DNA of 64,000 nt, from NCBI GenBank assembly GCA_041390105.1, contig JAWKQO010000003.1:372001-436000 (forward strand), in the 5' to 3' direction. Below the pieces are notes generated by a model. The model did no database searches and had not been told where the DNA came from. It saw nothing but the letters and a program-made list of their open reading frames with translations. Source of the DNA: Gemmatimonadota bacterium. Lineage in GTDB: Bacteria; Gemmatimonadota; Gemmatimonadetes; Longimicrobiales; Gaopeijiaceae. Each line of letters begins with the position of its first letter. The stretch's first letter is position 1. Below, one piece after another: positions 7,669 through 16,661 of this stretch. The position numbers were made by a program, and so were the translations under genes.

Positions 7669-8646
7669 CTAGGGCGTCTTGACCGGCGGCTGGGCCGCGT
7701 CCGGGTGAGCCTCCATCCAGCGATCCACCTCGGCATGGCGCGGGATGGGCGCAGTCGCGAGGCGGCTCAGATCGATCTGCCCCGCCATCGGATGCACTCG
7801 GGCCAGCGCGGGACGATCCTGGGTGACGATGGTGAGCAGCTTGTCCACCACGTCGTCAGGAAGCGTCTCCAACGCCACGATCCAATTCATCTGCGCCACG
7901 GTGAGCAGATCCGCTGCCTGCCCCGGATAGGCACCTGCGGGAATCACATCCCATGAGTAGTAGGGATGTTCCGCGATCAGCGCCGCAGCCGCCAGCGAAT
8001 CCACCGCGATCAAACGCGCGTCGCCCGTGGTGGTGGCATCCAGCACGGCCGAGGCCGGATAGCCCACCGAGATGATGGCCGCATCGAGGGCCCGGTCCTT
8101 GAGGGCCGCCGCAGCTTCCGCAAACGACAGGTAGCGCACGTCGATGTCTTCGTAGGAGACCCCGTGCGCTTCCAACACCTGCTTGGCGATCTGTTCTGTG
8201 CCCGAGCCCGGCGGTCCCACCGCCACCCGTAGGCCCTTGAACTCGGTGATCGAGGATACGCTGCTCCCCGGTCCCACCAGGATGTGGGTCAGGTTGGCGT
8301 AGAGCGGCGAGAGCACGCGAAGCGCCTGCACTGGCTGGGGAAACGCCTCGGTGCCCCCGTGATAGGCTTCGTAGATCGTGACCGGCAACGCGAATGCCAG
8401 GTCCATCTGGCCATTCACCATGCGGTTCACGTTCTCGACAGAGCCCCCCGTGACCTCCGCCGTGTACTGCCGTGCCGAATCCGCCACCGAGAGTCGGCTG
8501 GCCAGCGCGCCACCGATCGGATAGTAGATCCCGCCCGTGCCGGCGGTCCCGATCGACATGAACTGGCGGCGTCCGCCCCCTTCCCCGCAGCCCTGCAGGG
8601 AGAAAAGGGCCAGCAGGAGGAGGGACAGGCGAACGCGTCCGGTCAT
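7669..8646 (-). CDS. TAXI family TRAP-transporter solute-binding lipoprotein
   Basis: 325 residues from ATG 8646. The N-terminus is a lipoprotein signal (MTGRVRLSLLLLALFSLQGC, lipobox SLQGC) and the mature protein opens with FMSIGTAGTGGIYYPIGGAL, the signature of TAXI (TRAP-associated extracytoplasmic immunogenic) binding proteins. It probably captures a small carboxylate or amino acid. The fused TRAP permease usually found beside such genes is absent from the window, so the receptor is an orphan here or works with a distant permease. Start chosen for the lipobox; the upstream in-frame extension has no signal features. Confidence 0.88.
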   Translation of the reverse strand: MTGRVRLSLLLLALFSLQGCGEGGGRRQFMSIGTAGTGGIYYPIGGALASRLSVADSARQYTAEVTGGSVENVNRMVNGQMDLAFALPVTIYEAYHGGTEAFPQPVQALRVLSPLYANLTHILVGPGSSVSSITEFKGLRVAVGPPGSGTEQIAKQVLEAHGVSYEDIDVRYLSFAEAAAALKDRALDAAIISVGYPASAVLDATTTGDARLIAVDSLAAAALIAEHPYYSWDVIPAGAYPGQAADLLTVAQMNWIVALETLPDDVVDKLLTIVTQDRPALARVHPMAGQIDLSRLATAPIPRHAEVDRWMEAHPDAAQPPVKTP

Positions 8647-8884
8647 TGGAAATCCCTGGGTGGTGAGCGGCTGGTGGGGCCAACGGAAACGGGCCGGGGC
8701 CCGGGCCTGCGCGTTGGGGAGGCCAGAATACCCGGCCAGCGCGCCCCCGACAACGGCGAACTCCAGCGAACCGCTGCCGGATGGCACAGAGTCAGGGACA
8801 GCGGCGGGGTGCAGCGACGTATCTGCTTGCAGCCGATGCCGTTCAACCAGGGTGTCGCAGACGCCCACCGACAGGAGCGCCCGC

Positions 8885-9295
8885 ATGTTCCGCCGAATCG
8901 CCGTCGCCCTCGTCGTCACCGCCGGGTTTTCCGTGGCGTGTAGCGATCCCCACTCGCCGCCACTGGTCGGGGAGCTCGAAGTTCTGAGCGGGGACGGGCA
9001 GACCGGACGGGCCGGCGAGCCCCTCTCCCAGCAGATCGAGGTGAGGGCGCTCTGGGAGGACGGCAGCGAGGCGGTCTACTCGATCTGGGTGCAACTCGCT
9101 CAAGGGTCGGGCTTCGTGGATCTGGGGGGCGCGCAGGCGGGCGGCGAAGGGGTCACCGTAGCTGCGCCGGTGGGTCGAGCCCGCGTGCGTTGGACGCTGG
9201 GGCCCGAGTCGGGCGCCCAGCAGCTCCGCTTCTTCGCCGTGCGCGCCGACGGCGACACGGTCGCCGCCGTCGTCATGGCGACGGCCACGCCGTAG
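8885..9295 (+). CDS. small lipoprotein, Ig-like/beta-sandwich, function unknown
   Basis: 136 residues starting at ATG 8885 behind AGGAG. Lipobox FSVACS after a hydrophobic stretch predicts an acylated, exported protein. The rest (LEVLSGDGQTGRAGEPLSQQ, GRARVRWTLG) resembles bacterial Ig-like or big-domain beta-sandwiches common in Gemmatimonadota exoproteins. It is divergent from the TAXI gene and precedes the sigma factor by about 200 bases; whether it belongs to that regulon is not clear. Confidence 0.65.
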   Translation: MFRRIAVALVVTAGFSVACSDPHSPPLVGELEVLSGDGQTGRAGEPLSQQIEVRALWEDGSEAVYSIWVQLAQGSGFVDLGGAQAGGEGVTVAAPVGRARVRWTLGPESGAQQLRFFAVRADGDTVAAVVMATATP

Positions 9296-9504
9296 GGGCG
9301 CGTCGCAGTCCGCACCGAGCCGCCGGAACGCACGGTCCGGGCCCGAATGCGCGCACCTGAAATCGCGTTCCCGCTCGGTGCCGCGCTCCTGCTACCCCGG
9401 TCCCTCCAGGCCGTTTGGTAGATCCCGGCCACTCGTGCGTTCTTGTCCTGGAGCGCCGCCGAAGCCCCGGAGGCCGCTGTGATCCACGCTGCGAGAAGCA
9501 TTTG

Positions 9505-10068
9505 ATGCTGGACCGCATCCGACAGGGAGATGACTCCGCGCTGGAGGAGCTCGTCGAGCAGAGCTGGAGCGGGCTGCTCGGGCACCTGCGCCGTCTGCTG
9601 GGCTCAGCGGACCAGGCCGAGGACGCGGCCCAGGAGGCGCTCGTGCGACTGTGGGAACAGCGGGATCGTTGGAAAGCCGGCTCGGCGCGTGCCCTCCTGT
9701 TCCGCATCGCCCGCAATGTGGCCCTGGATCAGGAGCGGCGCCGGGCGGTGCGCACGCGCGCGCTCGCGCTGACTCGGGCCGCTCCCGCGGCCACTGCGGC
9801 TCCCCCAGACGATGTGCTGGCAAGCAACGAGGTGGAGCGGCGCGTGCACCAAGCGCTGAGCCGCCTCCCCGACCGCCGCCGCGCCGTGTTCGAGTTGGTG
9901 CGCTTCGGTGGCATGAGCTACCGCGAGGTCGCGGAAACGCTCGAGCTCTCACCTCAGACAGTAGCCAACCACATGAGCTTGGCGCTGTCCGACCTGCGCA
10001 CGGAGCTGGTAGACCTGTTCGAGCGTCCGGGAGACGGCGGACGGGAAGCGAGGTCGAATGATGGATGA
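9505..10068 (+). CDS. RNA polymerase ECF sigma factor (FecI-like)
   Basis: 187 residues from ATG 9505; an in-frame TTG lies at 9415 but lacks family features. Region 2 (LRRLLGSADQAEDAAQEALVRLWEQ, then RIARNVALDQERRR) and region 4 (ALSRLPDRRRAVFELVRFGG, then SYREVAETLELSPQTVANHM) are complete. With FecR and a TonB receptor directly downstream it is the cytoplasmic part of a cell-surface signalling unit, which normally turns on transcription when the receptor binds its ligand. The end overlaps the fecR-like gene by 11 bases. Confidence 0.92.
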   Translation: MLDRIRQGDDSALEELVEQSWSGLLGHLRRLLGSADQAEDAAQEALVRLWEQRDRWKAGSARALLFRIARNVALDQERRRAVRTRALALTRAAPAATAAPPDDVLASNEVERRVHQALSRLPDRRRAVFELVRFGGMSYREVAETLELSPQTVANHMSLALSDLRTELVDLFERPGDGGREARSNDG

Positions 10069-11026
10069 GCGGATCGTGCGTGTGCTGAGCGGCACCGCGA
10101 CGGAGATCGAACAGCGACAAGTGGAGCGTTGGCGTGCCGAATCGGAAGCCAACGAGCGCACCTTCCAGGACGCGGCGAGCCTGTGGTCGCTGACCGGGCG
10201 CGTCGCCCCCCAGTCGGAGGTGGCGCTCCCCGATCTGGCGGCACTACGGGATGTGGCCGAGGAACGGCGCCGCAAGGCCGGCACGCGCGCGCTACGGCGA
10301 CGGACGCTCACTTCCCCCTGGATCGGCTACGGCATCGCTGCCGCTGCAGTCCTGGCCTTCGTCGTGCTGCGTGCCGAGCGGCCCAGCCGCATCCCGCAGA
10401 CGTCGCCGCTCTCCACGGTCGGATCGTCTGCCGGGACCGGCGACGTCACCACGCTCAATCTCTCGGACGGGAGCACCGTGCGCTTGGCCCGCTCCAGTCG
10501 GGTGGAGTTCCCGGCGCAACAGGGGCGGCGGGAGGTGGTGCTGGAGGGCCGCGCCTTCTTCGCGGTCGCCTCGGGCGAGACGCCGTTCGTGGTACGCACG
10601 GCGCTCGGTGAGGTCAGCGTGCACGGCACACGCTTCGAGGTCCGTGCCGCAGACGGAGAGCTGCGCGTCATCGTGATCGAAGGTGTGGTGAGGATCGAAG
10701 GCGGCGGCGCGTCCGTCGACGTCCGGCCCGGGCAGGTCGCGCACCTGATTCGCGGCGCGGTGCCGCGGGTGGTGGATGCAGACGTGTGGTCGCTGCTCGA
10801 TTGGCCGAGCGGTCTTCTCGTCTTCCAGGCCACGCCCCTGCGCGATGTCGCTTCCGAAGTGGAACGGCAGTTTGGGCGGAAGGTCTCCGTGACACCCGCT
10901 GTCGAGGATCGGAGCGTCACTGCCTGGTTCGACGACGAGTCGCTGGACGAGGTGGTCAACGCGGTGTGTCTGGTGGCGGGCGTGCAGTGCTCGGTCGCCG
11001 ATACGGCGGTAGTGATCGGACGCTGA
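10058..11026 (+). CDS. FecR-type anti-sigma/sigma regulator
   Basis: 322 residues; the start overlaps the sigma gene, so translation is likely coupled. A cytoplasmic N-terminus (MMDERIVRVLSGTATEIEQR) is followed by one TM segment (about residues 87-105), a FecR beta domain (LNLSDGSTVRLARSSRVEFP, EVSVHGTRFEVRAADGELRV) and a C-terminal DUF4974/STN-like domain (TPLRDVASEVERQFGRKVSV) that contacts the receptor signalling domain in related systems. It should relay ligand occupancy of the TonB receptor from the periplasm to the ECF sigma factor. Confidence 0.9.
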   Translation: MMDERIVRVLSGTATEIEQRQVERWRAESEANERTFQDAASLWSLTGRVAPQSEVALPDLAALRDVAEERRRKAGTRALRRRTLTSPWIGYGIAAAAVLAFVVLRAERPSRIPQTSPLSTVGSSAGTGDVTTLNLSDGSTVRLARSSRVEFPAQQGRREVVLEGRAFFAVASGETPFVVRTALGEVSVHGTRFEVRAADGELRVIVIEGVVRIEGGGASVDVRPGQVAHLIRGAVPRVVDADVWSLLDWPSGLLVFQATPLRDVASEVERQFGRKVSVTPAVEDRSVTAWFDDESLDEVVNAVCLVAGVQCSVADTAVVIGR

Positions 11027-11145
11027 GGGCGCGAGCGATGGCGCTCGGCCCCAAGTGGCCGCGGAAGGGTCCACGGAGTTGCGAGACAGCTCCCAGAGCG
11101 AAGACACGGGTGGAGGTGTGGCGGAGGATGGGCAGCAGGAGAGCA

Positions 11146-13761
11146 ATGCGTCGCTTCGGTCTGGGAGTGTGTCTCGCAGCGCTGATCTGTGGTGAGACCC
11201 CCCGGGACGGCGCCGCACAGACCACGGGAGGCCCTCCCGTGCTGGATCGTGTAGCGGGGCTCGACATCGAGTCCCGTCCCCTCGGCGAGGCGTTGGAGGC
11301 CTTGCGGCGCAGCTCTGGCGTGGCGCTGGCCTACAGCCCCGACGTGGTGCCGCTCGATCGCGTCGTCTCGTGCACGTGTCGGGACGTCACGGTACGGGAG
11401 GCCTTGACGCGCATCCTCGATGGACTGGGCCTGCAGGTCCGCGCTGTACGCAACCAGGTGCTCATCGGTCGGGGAAGCGGTGGGGACGCGGCTACTGCCA
11501 CGCTCGTCGGGCGGGTGCTCGAAGCCGGAACCGGCCGCCCGGTCTCGGCGGCTGAGGTCCGGATCCCACCGTCTCGCTCAGGGGTGCTCACCGGCGCCGA
11601 CGGGCGGTTCCTTCTGAACGGCATCGCTGCCGGCACCCACGACCTGGAAGTCCGTGCGCTCGGGTACGAGTTGCACTCCCAACGCGTCGTGGTCGAGGTC
11701 GGCGACGCCGTGCCCCTGACGGTGGAGCTGGCCTACGCGCCCATCCCGCTGCGGGAGATGGTCATCGCGCCGGGTAGCTTCGGCGTCCTGGAAGCCAGCC
11801 CGGCCGTCACCGGTATCGCCGTCTCGCGAGAGGAGATCGAAGCCACGCCGCAGATCGGAGACGACGTGTTCCGTACGCTCAAGCGCATGCCCGGCGTGTC
11901 CACGGACGACGTCTCCACCCGCCTCAACGTGCGCGGGAGCACCGATCGCGATCTGCTCGTGCGGTTGGACGGGTTGGAGCTCTATGAGCCGTATCACCTG
12001 CGCGACCTGGACGGTGCGCTGGGCATCGTGGACGTGCAGACGCTGGGCTCCATCGACCTGATCACGGGCGGCTTTCCGGTGGAGTTCGGCGACAAGTCGG
12101 CAGGCGTCTTCGACATGCGCACCCGCAGCGCGCCCACCGAGGGCACCCGTACCACCGCGGGCCTCAGCCTGAGCTCCATCTCGCTCAGCAGCCAGGGCAA
12201 CTTCGCGGACGGGCGAGGCCAATGGCTCACGTCCCTGCGTCGAGGCTTTCTACAGTACATCCTGGCCGCCGCCGATGTGGAGGACGACCTCGATCCGCGC
12301 TACTGGGACGTGTTGGGACGCGCCCAATACCTCGTCGGCGACGGCCATCTGGTTTCTGCCCAGGTCCTGCTGGCCGGTGATCAGATGGCGTGGTTCGACG
12401 ACGAGACCGGCTCGCGCGTCGATAGCGATTGGTCCAACGCCTACGCCTGGCTGACGTGGAAGGCGGACGTGGGCCGGCGGGCGCAGGTGGAAACCCTCCT
12501 CTCCGCGGGAGGACTCAGTCGCGACCGCACCGGCTTGGTGGAGAATCCCAACCGGGGCGAGTTCACACCGCTCTCGGCGGACGTCTCCGACGTAGCGGAC
12601 TTCCGCTTCGGCGGCCTCAAGCAGGACTGGCAGGTGGACCTGTCCGGAGACGTGCTCCTCAAGGCCGGGGCCGATCTGCGCTGGAGCGATGGTGACTACG
12701 ACTACAGGAACCGCACGGCCCGCCTGGCGGTGAGCGCGGACAGCCGCTTGTTCGTCGCCACGGACTCGGCGGTCTACAACGCGGCACCGGACGGCACCGA
12801 GGTGGGCGCCTACCTCGCTCTGCGGGTGCGCCTGGGCGCGCGACTCAGTGCGGAAGCCGGGCTACGCTACGATCGCTGGAGCCATCTGGGCGCCGACGGG
12901 CTGGGACCACGGCTGTTGGCGCGCTGGGACCTGGGACGCGACACCAATCTCCGAGCCAGCATGGGTCGCTACTACCAGTCGCAGGGCATCCAGGACCTGG
13001 CCATCCAGGATGGCGAGAGCACGTTCAGCGCTCCGGAGCAGGTCGATCAGGTGGCCGCGGGAGTCGAGCATCGCCTCGGAGGGGGATACACGGTCCGACT
13101 CGAAGGCTACTGGAAGTCGGTGCATGACCCCCGACCGATCTGGGTCAACCTCTCGCGCGAGATCAATCCGATCGCGGAGGTGGAGGCGGATCGCTCGCGG
13201 CTGCTCCCCGAGGCGGGCCGCGCGCGTGGTGTGGAGGCAATCGTCACGCGTGACGGCACCGGTAGCCTGTCCTGGTCGCTCAGCTACGCGCTGTCGCGTG
13301 CCGAGGACCGCCTGGACGGGCGATGGACACCCCGCGTGCTCGACCAGACGCACGCATTCAACGCGCGCTTCGCCTACGACATCCGGCCCGGCTGGCAGTT
13401 CAGCGGATCGTGGCAGTATCACACCGGCTGGCCGTTCACCGAACAGATCCTCGACGTGGTGGTGGCCGAGTCCGAGGACGGCAGTGAGCTGGTCGAGGTG
13501 ATCGAGCGAGGGTTCGGGCCCATCAACGCGGGCCGGCTCCCCGCCTACCACCGGTTGGATCTGCGCATGACACGGGCGTTCCAGTTCGAACGCAGCAGGC
13601 TCGAGGTGTTCCTGGACGTCTTCAACGTCTACAACCGCGAGAACCTGCGCGGCTACGAGTGGTTTCTGCGGCCCAGCGCCGGCGTGTTGCGAGCCACGCG
13701 CGATCCGGGAGAAGGGCAGCTACCTCGCCTGCCGACGCTGGGGCTGCGCTGGGTGTTCTAG
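11146..13761 (+). CDS. TonB-dependent receptor with N-terminal STN signalling domain
   Basis: 871 residues from ATG 11146 (AGGAG upstream; ATG 11128 is an alternative). Order: signal peptide; STN domain (LDIESRPLGEALEALRRSSG); carboxypeptidase-like regulatory domain (GRVLEAGTGRPVSAAEVRIP); plug (DDVFRTLKRMPGVSTDDVST, NVRGSTDRDLLVRLDGLELY); 22-strand type barrel ending LGLRWVF with a terminal Phe. It is the outer-membrane importer and sensor of the unit. The ligand is unknown; the carboxypeptidase domain and FecIR context are seen with both siderophore and carbohydrate receptors. No TonB, ExbB or ExbD is in the window. Confidence 0.92.
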   Translation: MRRFGLGVCLAALICGETPRDGAAQTTGGPPVLDRVAGLDIESRPLGEALEALRRSSGVALAYSPDVVPLDRVVSCTCRDVTVREALTRILDGLGLQVRAVRNQVLIGRGSGGDAATATLVGRVLEAGTGRPVSAAEVRIPPSRSGVLTGADGRFLLNGIAAGTHDLEVRALGYELHSQRVVVEVGDAVPLTVELAYAPIPLREMVIAPGSFGVLEASPAVTGIAVSREEIEATPQIGDDVFRTLKRMPGVSTDDVSTRLNVRGSTDRDLLVRLDGLELYEPYHLRDLDGALGIVDVQTLGSIDLITGGFPVEFGDKSAGVFDMRTRSAPTEGTRTTAGLSLSSISLSSQGNFADGRGQWLTSLRRGFLQYILAAADVEDDLDPRYWDVLGRAQYLVGDGHLVSAQVLLAGDQMAWFDDETGSRVDSDWSNAYAWLTWKADVGRRAQVETLLSAGGLSRDRTGLVENPNRGEFTPLSADVSDVADFRFGGLKQDWQVDLSGDVLLKAGADLRWSDGDYDYRNRTARLAVSADSRLFVATDSAVYNAAPDGTEVGAYLALRVRLGARLSAEAGLRYDRWSHLGADGLGPRLLARWDLGRDTNLRASMGRYYQSQGIQDLAIQDGESTFSAPEQVDQVAAGVEHRLGGGYTVRLEGYWKSVHDPRPIWVNLSREINPIAEVEADRSRLLPEAGRARGVEAIVTRDGTGSLSWSLSYALSRAEDRLDGRWTPRVLDQTHAFNARFAYDIRPGWQFSGSWQYHTGWPFTEQILDVVVAESEDGSELVEVIERGFGPINAGRLPAYHRLDLRMTRAFQFERSRLEVFLDVFNVYNRENLRGYEWFLRPSAGVLRATRDPGEGQLPRLPTLGLRWVF

Positions 13762-13985
13762 CGAAGGGGCACAGCGCGCTGTCCGGTCGACCCCCGGGTT
13801 TGCGCCTCAGGAGATGACCGCTCACGCGGCCGACGACCTTACCCGCCGGGCTCGGCCGGAGCTTGCGCCAACGACCCCCCTTTTGGCGCGGTTCGCCCCA
13901 CCGTTCCCGACGCCAACCACACCCCAACGCAAGGTGGACGGTCGTCTCCCCCTCGCGTTCCTGCCTGTATCCAGAGGGGGCATCC

Positions 13986-16238
13986 ATGGCAAAGAAGACC
14001 GGCCCGACCGCCGACGTAGCCCGCATCCACGAGCCCGGAGCCATCAACTCCATCGAGCTCGTCCCGCGCGAGCGCCTGAACCTCCGGGCGCTGCTGGTGG
14101 GGAACCCGAACTACTTCGGCACACTGAAGGACAGCCCGTTCGCGCCCAAGGCGAGCGTGGCGGGGAACACGACCTACGAAGAGATCAAATGCGTAGGGTT
14201 CCATCCGCAGGCGCACAAGCTGCAAGCCGTGGTGTTCACCAAGCAGCCCTTCGGGTTCCTTGGTGGCGTCTGCACGGCCGGCTCACAGGAGTACGTCCGC
14301 TTCTACCTGTCCTTCGACAACGGCGCCAGCTGGGTCGATCAGGGCCTCACGCAGTTCTCCGCCTACGACGTGCCCGGTGGCACGACGGGCGGCAAGCGCA
14401 TCGAGCACGCAGTGAGCATCGATTGCACGCCGCCCGCCAAGTGGTGCACGGTTCCCAACGTCATCCTGGCACGCGCCATTCTCGAGTGGAACAAGGAGCC
14501 GCCTGCCAATACCCCCGGCCACATTCCGGTATGGGGCAACGTCCATGATACCCACATCCAGGTCGACCCGCGCTGGCTGATCAAGTGGGTGGAGCTCTTC
14601 GAGCTGGCCAAGGTCAAGTTCAACGCACCTCTGGCCCAGTCCATCGATTTGGAGCAGACCGTGGAAGCGGCTCCCGCCAAGGCCTTGTCGGTGCTGGAGC
14701 TTCAAGAGCTGTACCTGGACAAGGGTGTGGAGCCGCACCGCTTCGCCTTGGCGGAGATCACGAAGCTGATCGACACTCCAGAGCTGACGGCCGCCGTAAC
14801 GCACCCCTTCCATCTGGGTCCCAAGGGGCCGTTCAAGTTCGACGTCTCCGACGTGGTGGAGACGCTTCTGCAGCAGGCGGACGGCAGCACGGTCTACGAG
14901 GAGCTGGACTGCGTGGGGCTCCGCTCGTCGGGGCTATCGGACGAACTGGTCGCAGTGTTGCGCCTGAAGCGGCCCTATGGATTCTCGGGGGGTCCCTGCA
15001 CCGCGGGCAGCCGCGAGTACGTCACGTTCTGGGCCGACTTCGACAACAACGGCACCTTCGAGACGTGCCTCGGCACGGCGTCCGTCGGGGTGTACGACCT
15101 GGACGTACCGCCGGAAGGTCTCGAGTACTCGGTTTCTCTGCCGGTGGACCTGAATCCCTACCGAAGGCCGTGCCAGGAGGGCCCGCGCGTCGTGCCGATC
15201 CGCGCGATCCTCTCGTGGAACCAGATCCCAGCCTGTGGTAATCCCAACTGGGTCCCGACCTGGGGCAATCGTGAAGAGACCCTCATCCTGATTCCGCCGG
15301 GCACCCCCGTTCAACCAGGCCAGTACAACCCGTTTCTGTACGACATTTCTGGAAGGGCGGTGTGCTCCATCGACCAGGGCAGTGGCATGGCTGCTGTAGG
15401 ACATCCTTTCGGGGGTGTCCTCTGCATCACCGGTGAGATTCCGGCTGCCCTGGCGCTGGCTGCGCCGGACCTCCTCGAGTACCGCGTGTGGGCGACCCAG
15501 GGGTCGTCGACGCTCCCGATCGTCAGTCCCTTCAACGTGACCGTCGAAGAGGGAACGGGTCCGGGCACGGCGGTCAGCTACTCCGTTCACCAGACCGCTC
15601 CGACCGGTTGGTTCACCTACCGCGAACACGGCTCGCCCGCGTTGGGCGCATGGCGACGGGTGTCGAGCCCCAATCGACTGTTGGCACGCTGGAATACGAG
15701 CGGACTGACGGGCCTGTGGACGATCCATGTGGAGGCACGCATGGCCGGCACGACCGCGCCCGTGTTCTCGGCCGGGCTCACCACGTGCTTGGCGGACGGC
15801 ACGACCCGCTCGAGCGTCAAGGTGGCGCTCGATCAAGAGCCGCCGGTCGCCGCCGTCGATCTGACCGGGTACTCGGACGCGACCGGGTTCCACGCTGCGC
15901 TGCCGTGTGGCGATATCAGTCAAGGCGTCGCGGTGCACGGGACGTTCGACATCACGGACAACGTCGGGGTGGGGAGCTACGGCCTCGTGCTCGAACCGCT
16001 CCCCGTCGGCACCGTCTCGACGGACTACCTGACGTTCACGCAGAGCGGCGCCTCGACCCCCACCCACGTGTCTGGCGACTGGACGCTGCAGACCGCACCG
16101 GCGGGCAAGCCACCGCTACCGACGTGCGGCTATGTCATCCATTTGACAGCCTGGGACGGCACGATCGTGGGGTGCGGCACCCATTGGCGGGATGATGCCA
16201 CGGTGGGCTTCTGCCTGCGCTCGCCTCAGGAGGGCTGA
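13986..16238 (+). CDS. unrecognised 750-residue protein with a tandemly duplicated domain
   Basis: Start at ATG 13986 behind GAGGGGG. No signal peptide or TM segment is visible. Residues about 61-193 and 301-437 are copies of one domain: TTYEEIKCVGF/TVYEELDCVGL, GGVCTAGSQEYVRF/GGPCTAGSREYVTF, RAILEWN/RAILSWN and PVWGN/PTWGN occur in the same order. Conserved cysteines in each copy (CVGF and CTAG) suggest disulphides or metal binding. Between them is a helical linker (KALSVLELQELYLDKG); after them about 310 residues look beta-rich. I do not recognise the family. The downstream 75-residue protein lies 134 bases away on the same strand. Confidence 0.85.
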   Translation: MAKKTGPTADVARIHEPGAINSIELVPRERLNLRALLVGNPNYFGTLKDSPFAPKASVAGNTTYEEIKCVGFHPQAHKLQAVVFTKQPFGFLGGVCTAGSQEYVRFYLSFDNGASWVDQGLTQFSAYDVPGGTTGGKRIEHAVSIDCTPPAKWCTVPNVILARAILEWNKEPPANTPGHIPVWGNVHDTHIQVDPRWLIKWVELFELAKVKFNAPLAQSIDLEQTVEAAPAKALSVLELQELYLDKGVEPHRFALAEITKLIDTPELTAAVTHPFHLGPKGPFKFDVSDVVETLLQQADGSTVYEELDCVGLRSSGLSDELVAVLRLKRPYGFSGGPCTAGSREYVTFWADFDNNGTFETCLGTASVGVYDLDVPPEGLEYSVSLPVDLNPYRRPCQEGPRVVPIRAILSWNQIPACGNPNWVPTWGNREETLILIPPGTPVQPGQYNPFLYDISGRAVCSIDQGSGMAAVGHPFGGVLCITGEIPAALALAAPDLLEYRVWATQGSSTLPIVSPFNVTVEEGTGPGTAVSYSVHQTAPTGWFTYREHGSPALGAWRRVSSPNRLLARWNTSGLTGLWTIHVEARMAGTTAPVFSAGLTTCLADGTTRSSVKVALDQEPPVAAVDLTGYSDATGFHAALPCGDISQGVAVHGTFDITDNVGVGSYGLVLEPLPVGTVSTDYLTFTQSGASTPTHVSGDWTLQTAPAGKPPLPTCGYVIHLTAWDGTIVGCGTHWRDDATVGFCLRSPQEG

Positions 16239-16270
16239 CGGCACCCGTACCGGAAGCCGAAGGTCGGAGT

Positions 16271-16294
16271 CGGACCGCCCGTTCGGGTGGTCCG
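16271..16294 (+). terminator. hairpin between the duplicated-domain gene and the small gene
   Basis: CGGACCGCCC and GGGTGGTCCG form a near-perfect stem around GTTC. No T tract follows, so this may attenuate or process the transcript rather than end it. Confidence 0.35.
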
Positions 16295-16372
16295 GCTCCG
16301 GCCGGGCCCGGGGCGCGCCGGGTCCATTGTGCCACGCCTCGGTGGCGGCCGGGGCCAACGCAGGAGGGCGGC

Positions 16373-16600
16373 ATGTCGTGCTGTGGAGGTCGACGCTACT
16401 CAACGCCTGGGGCACCGGCCGCCGCGCCGGGCGGGCCCGTTCAGTTCGAGTTCCGCGGGACAGGATCGCTTACGCTCTACGGACGGGTCACCGGTCGGCG
16501 CTATCACTTCCCGGGGCCCGGCTCGCGCGTTCTGGCCGATCCACGCGACGCTCGTTCGCTGCAGGTCATCGCAGAGATCGAAGCGATCCGCCACGCCTGA
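16373..16600 (+). CDS. small cysteine-start protein of unknown function
   Basis: 75 residues, ATG behind a strong AGGAGGG. The N-terminus MSCCGGRR is followed by a proline- and alanine-rich linker and a compact C-terminus (VQFEFRGTGSLTLYGRVTGR, then YHFPGPGSRVLADPRDARSL). The glycine and aromatic pattern suggests a small beta fold that ends in a helix. The double cysteine may bind a metal or be modified. The only plausible partner is the duplicated-domain gene upstream. No function assigned. Confidence 0.65.
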   Translation: MSCCGGRRYSTPGAPAAAPGGPVQFEFRGTGSLTLYGRVTGRRYHFPGPGSRVLADPRDARSLQVIAEIEAIRHA

Positions 16601-16612
16601 GGGAAGCGCAGG

Positions 16613-16650
16613 AGTGGCCGGACCGGGCTGCAATGCCCGACCCGGCCACT
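16613..16650. terminator. strong bidirectional hairpin terminator
   Basis: Arms 16613-16628 and 16635-16650 pair at about 14 of 16 positions (AGTGGCCGG against CCGGCCACT at the base). It sits exactly between the ends of two convergent genes. No long T tract. Confidence 0.6.
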
Positions 16651-16661
16651 CGGTTGCATGG

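Noticed and set aside
13863..13985. Upstream extension of the duplicated-domain protein
   Set aside because: ATG 13986 has a strong GAGGGGG site; the extra residues are arginine-rich and show no signal peptide.
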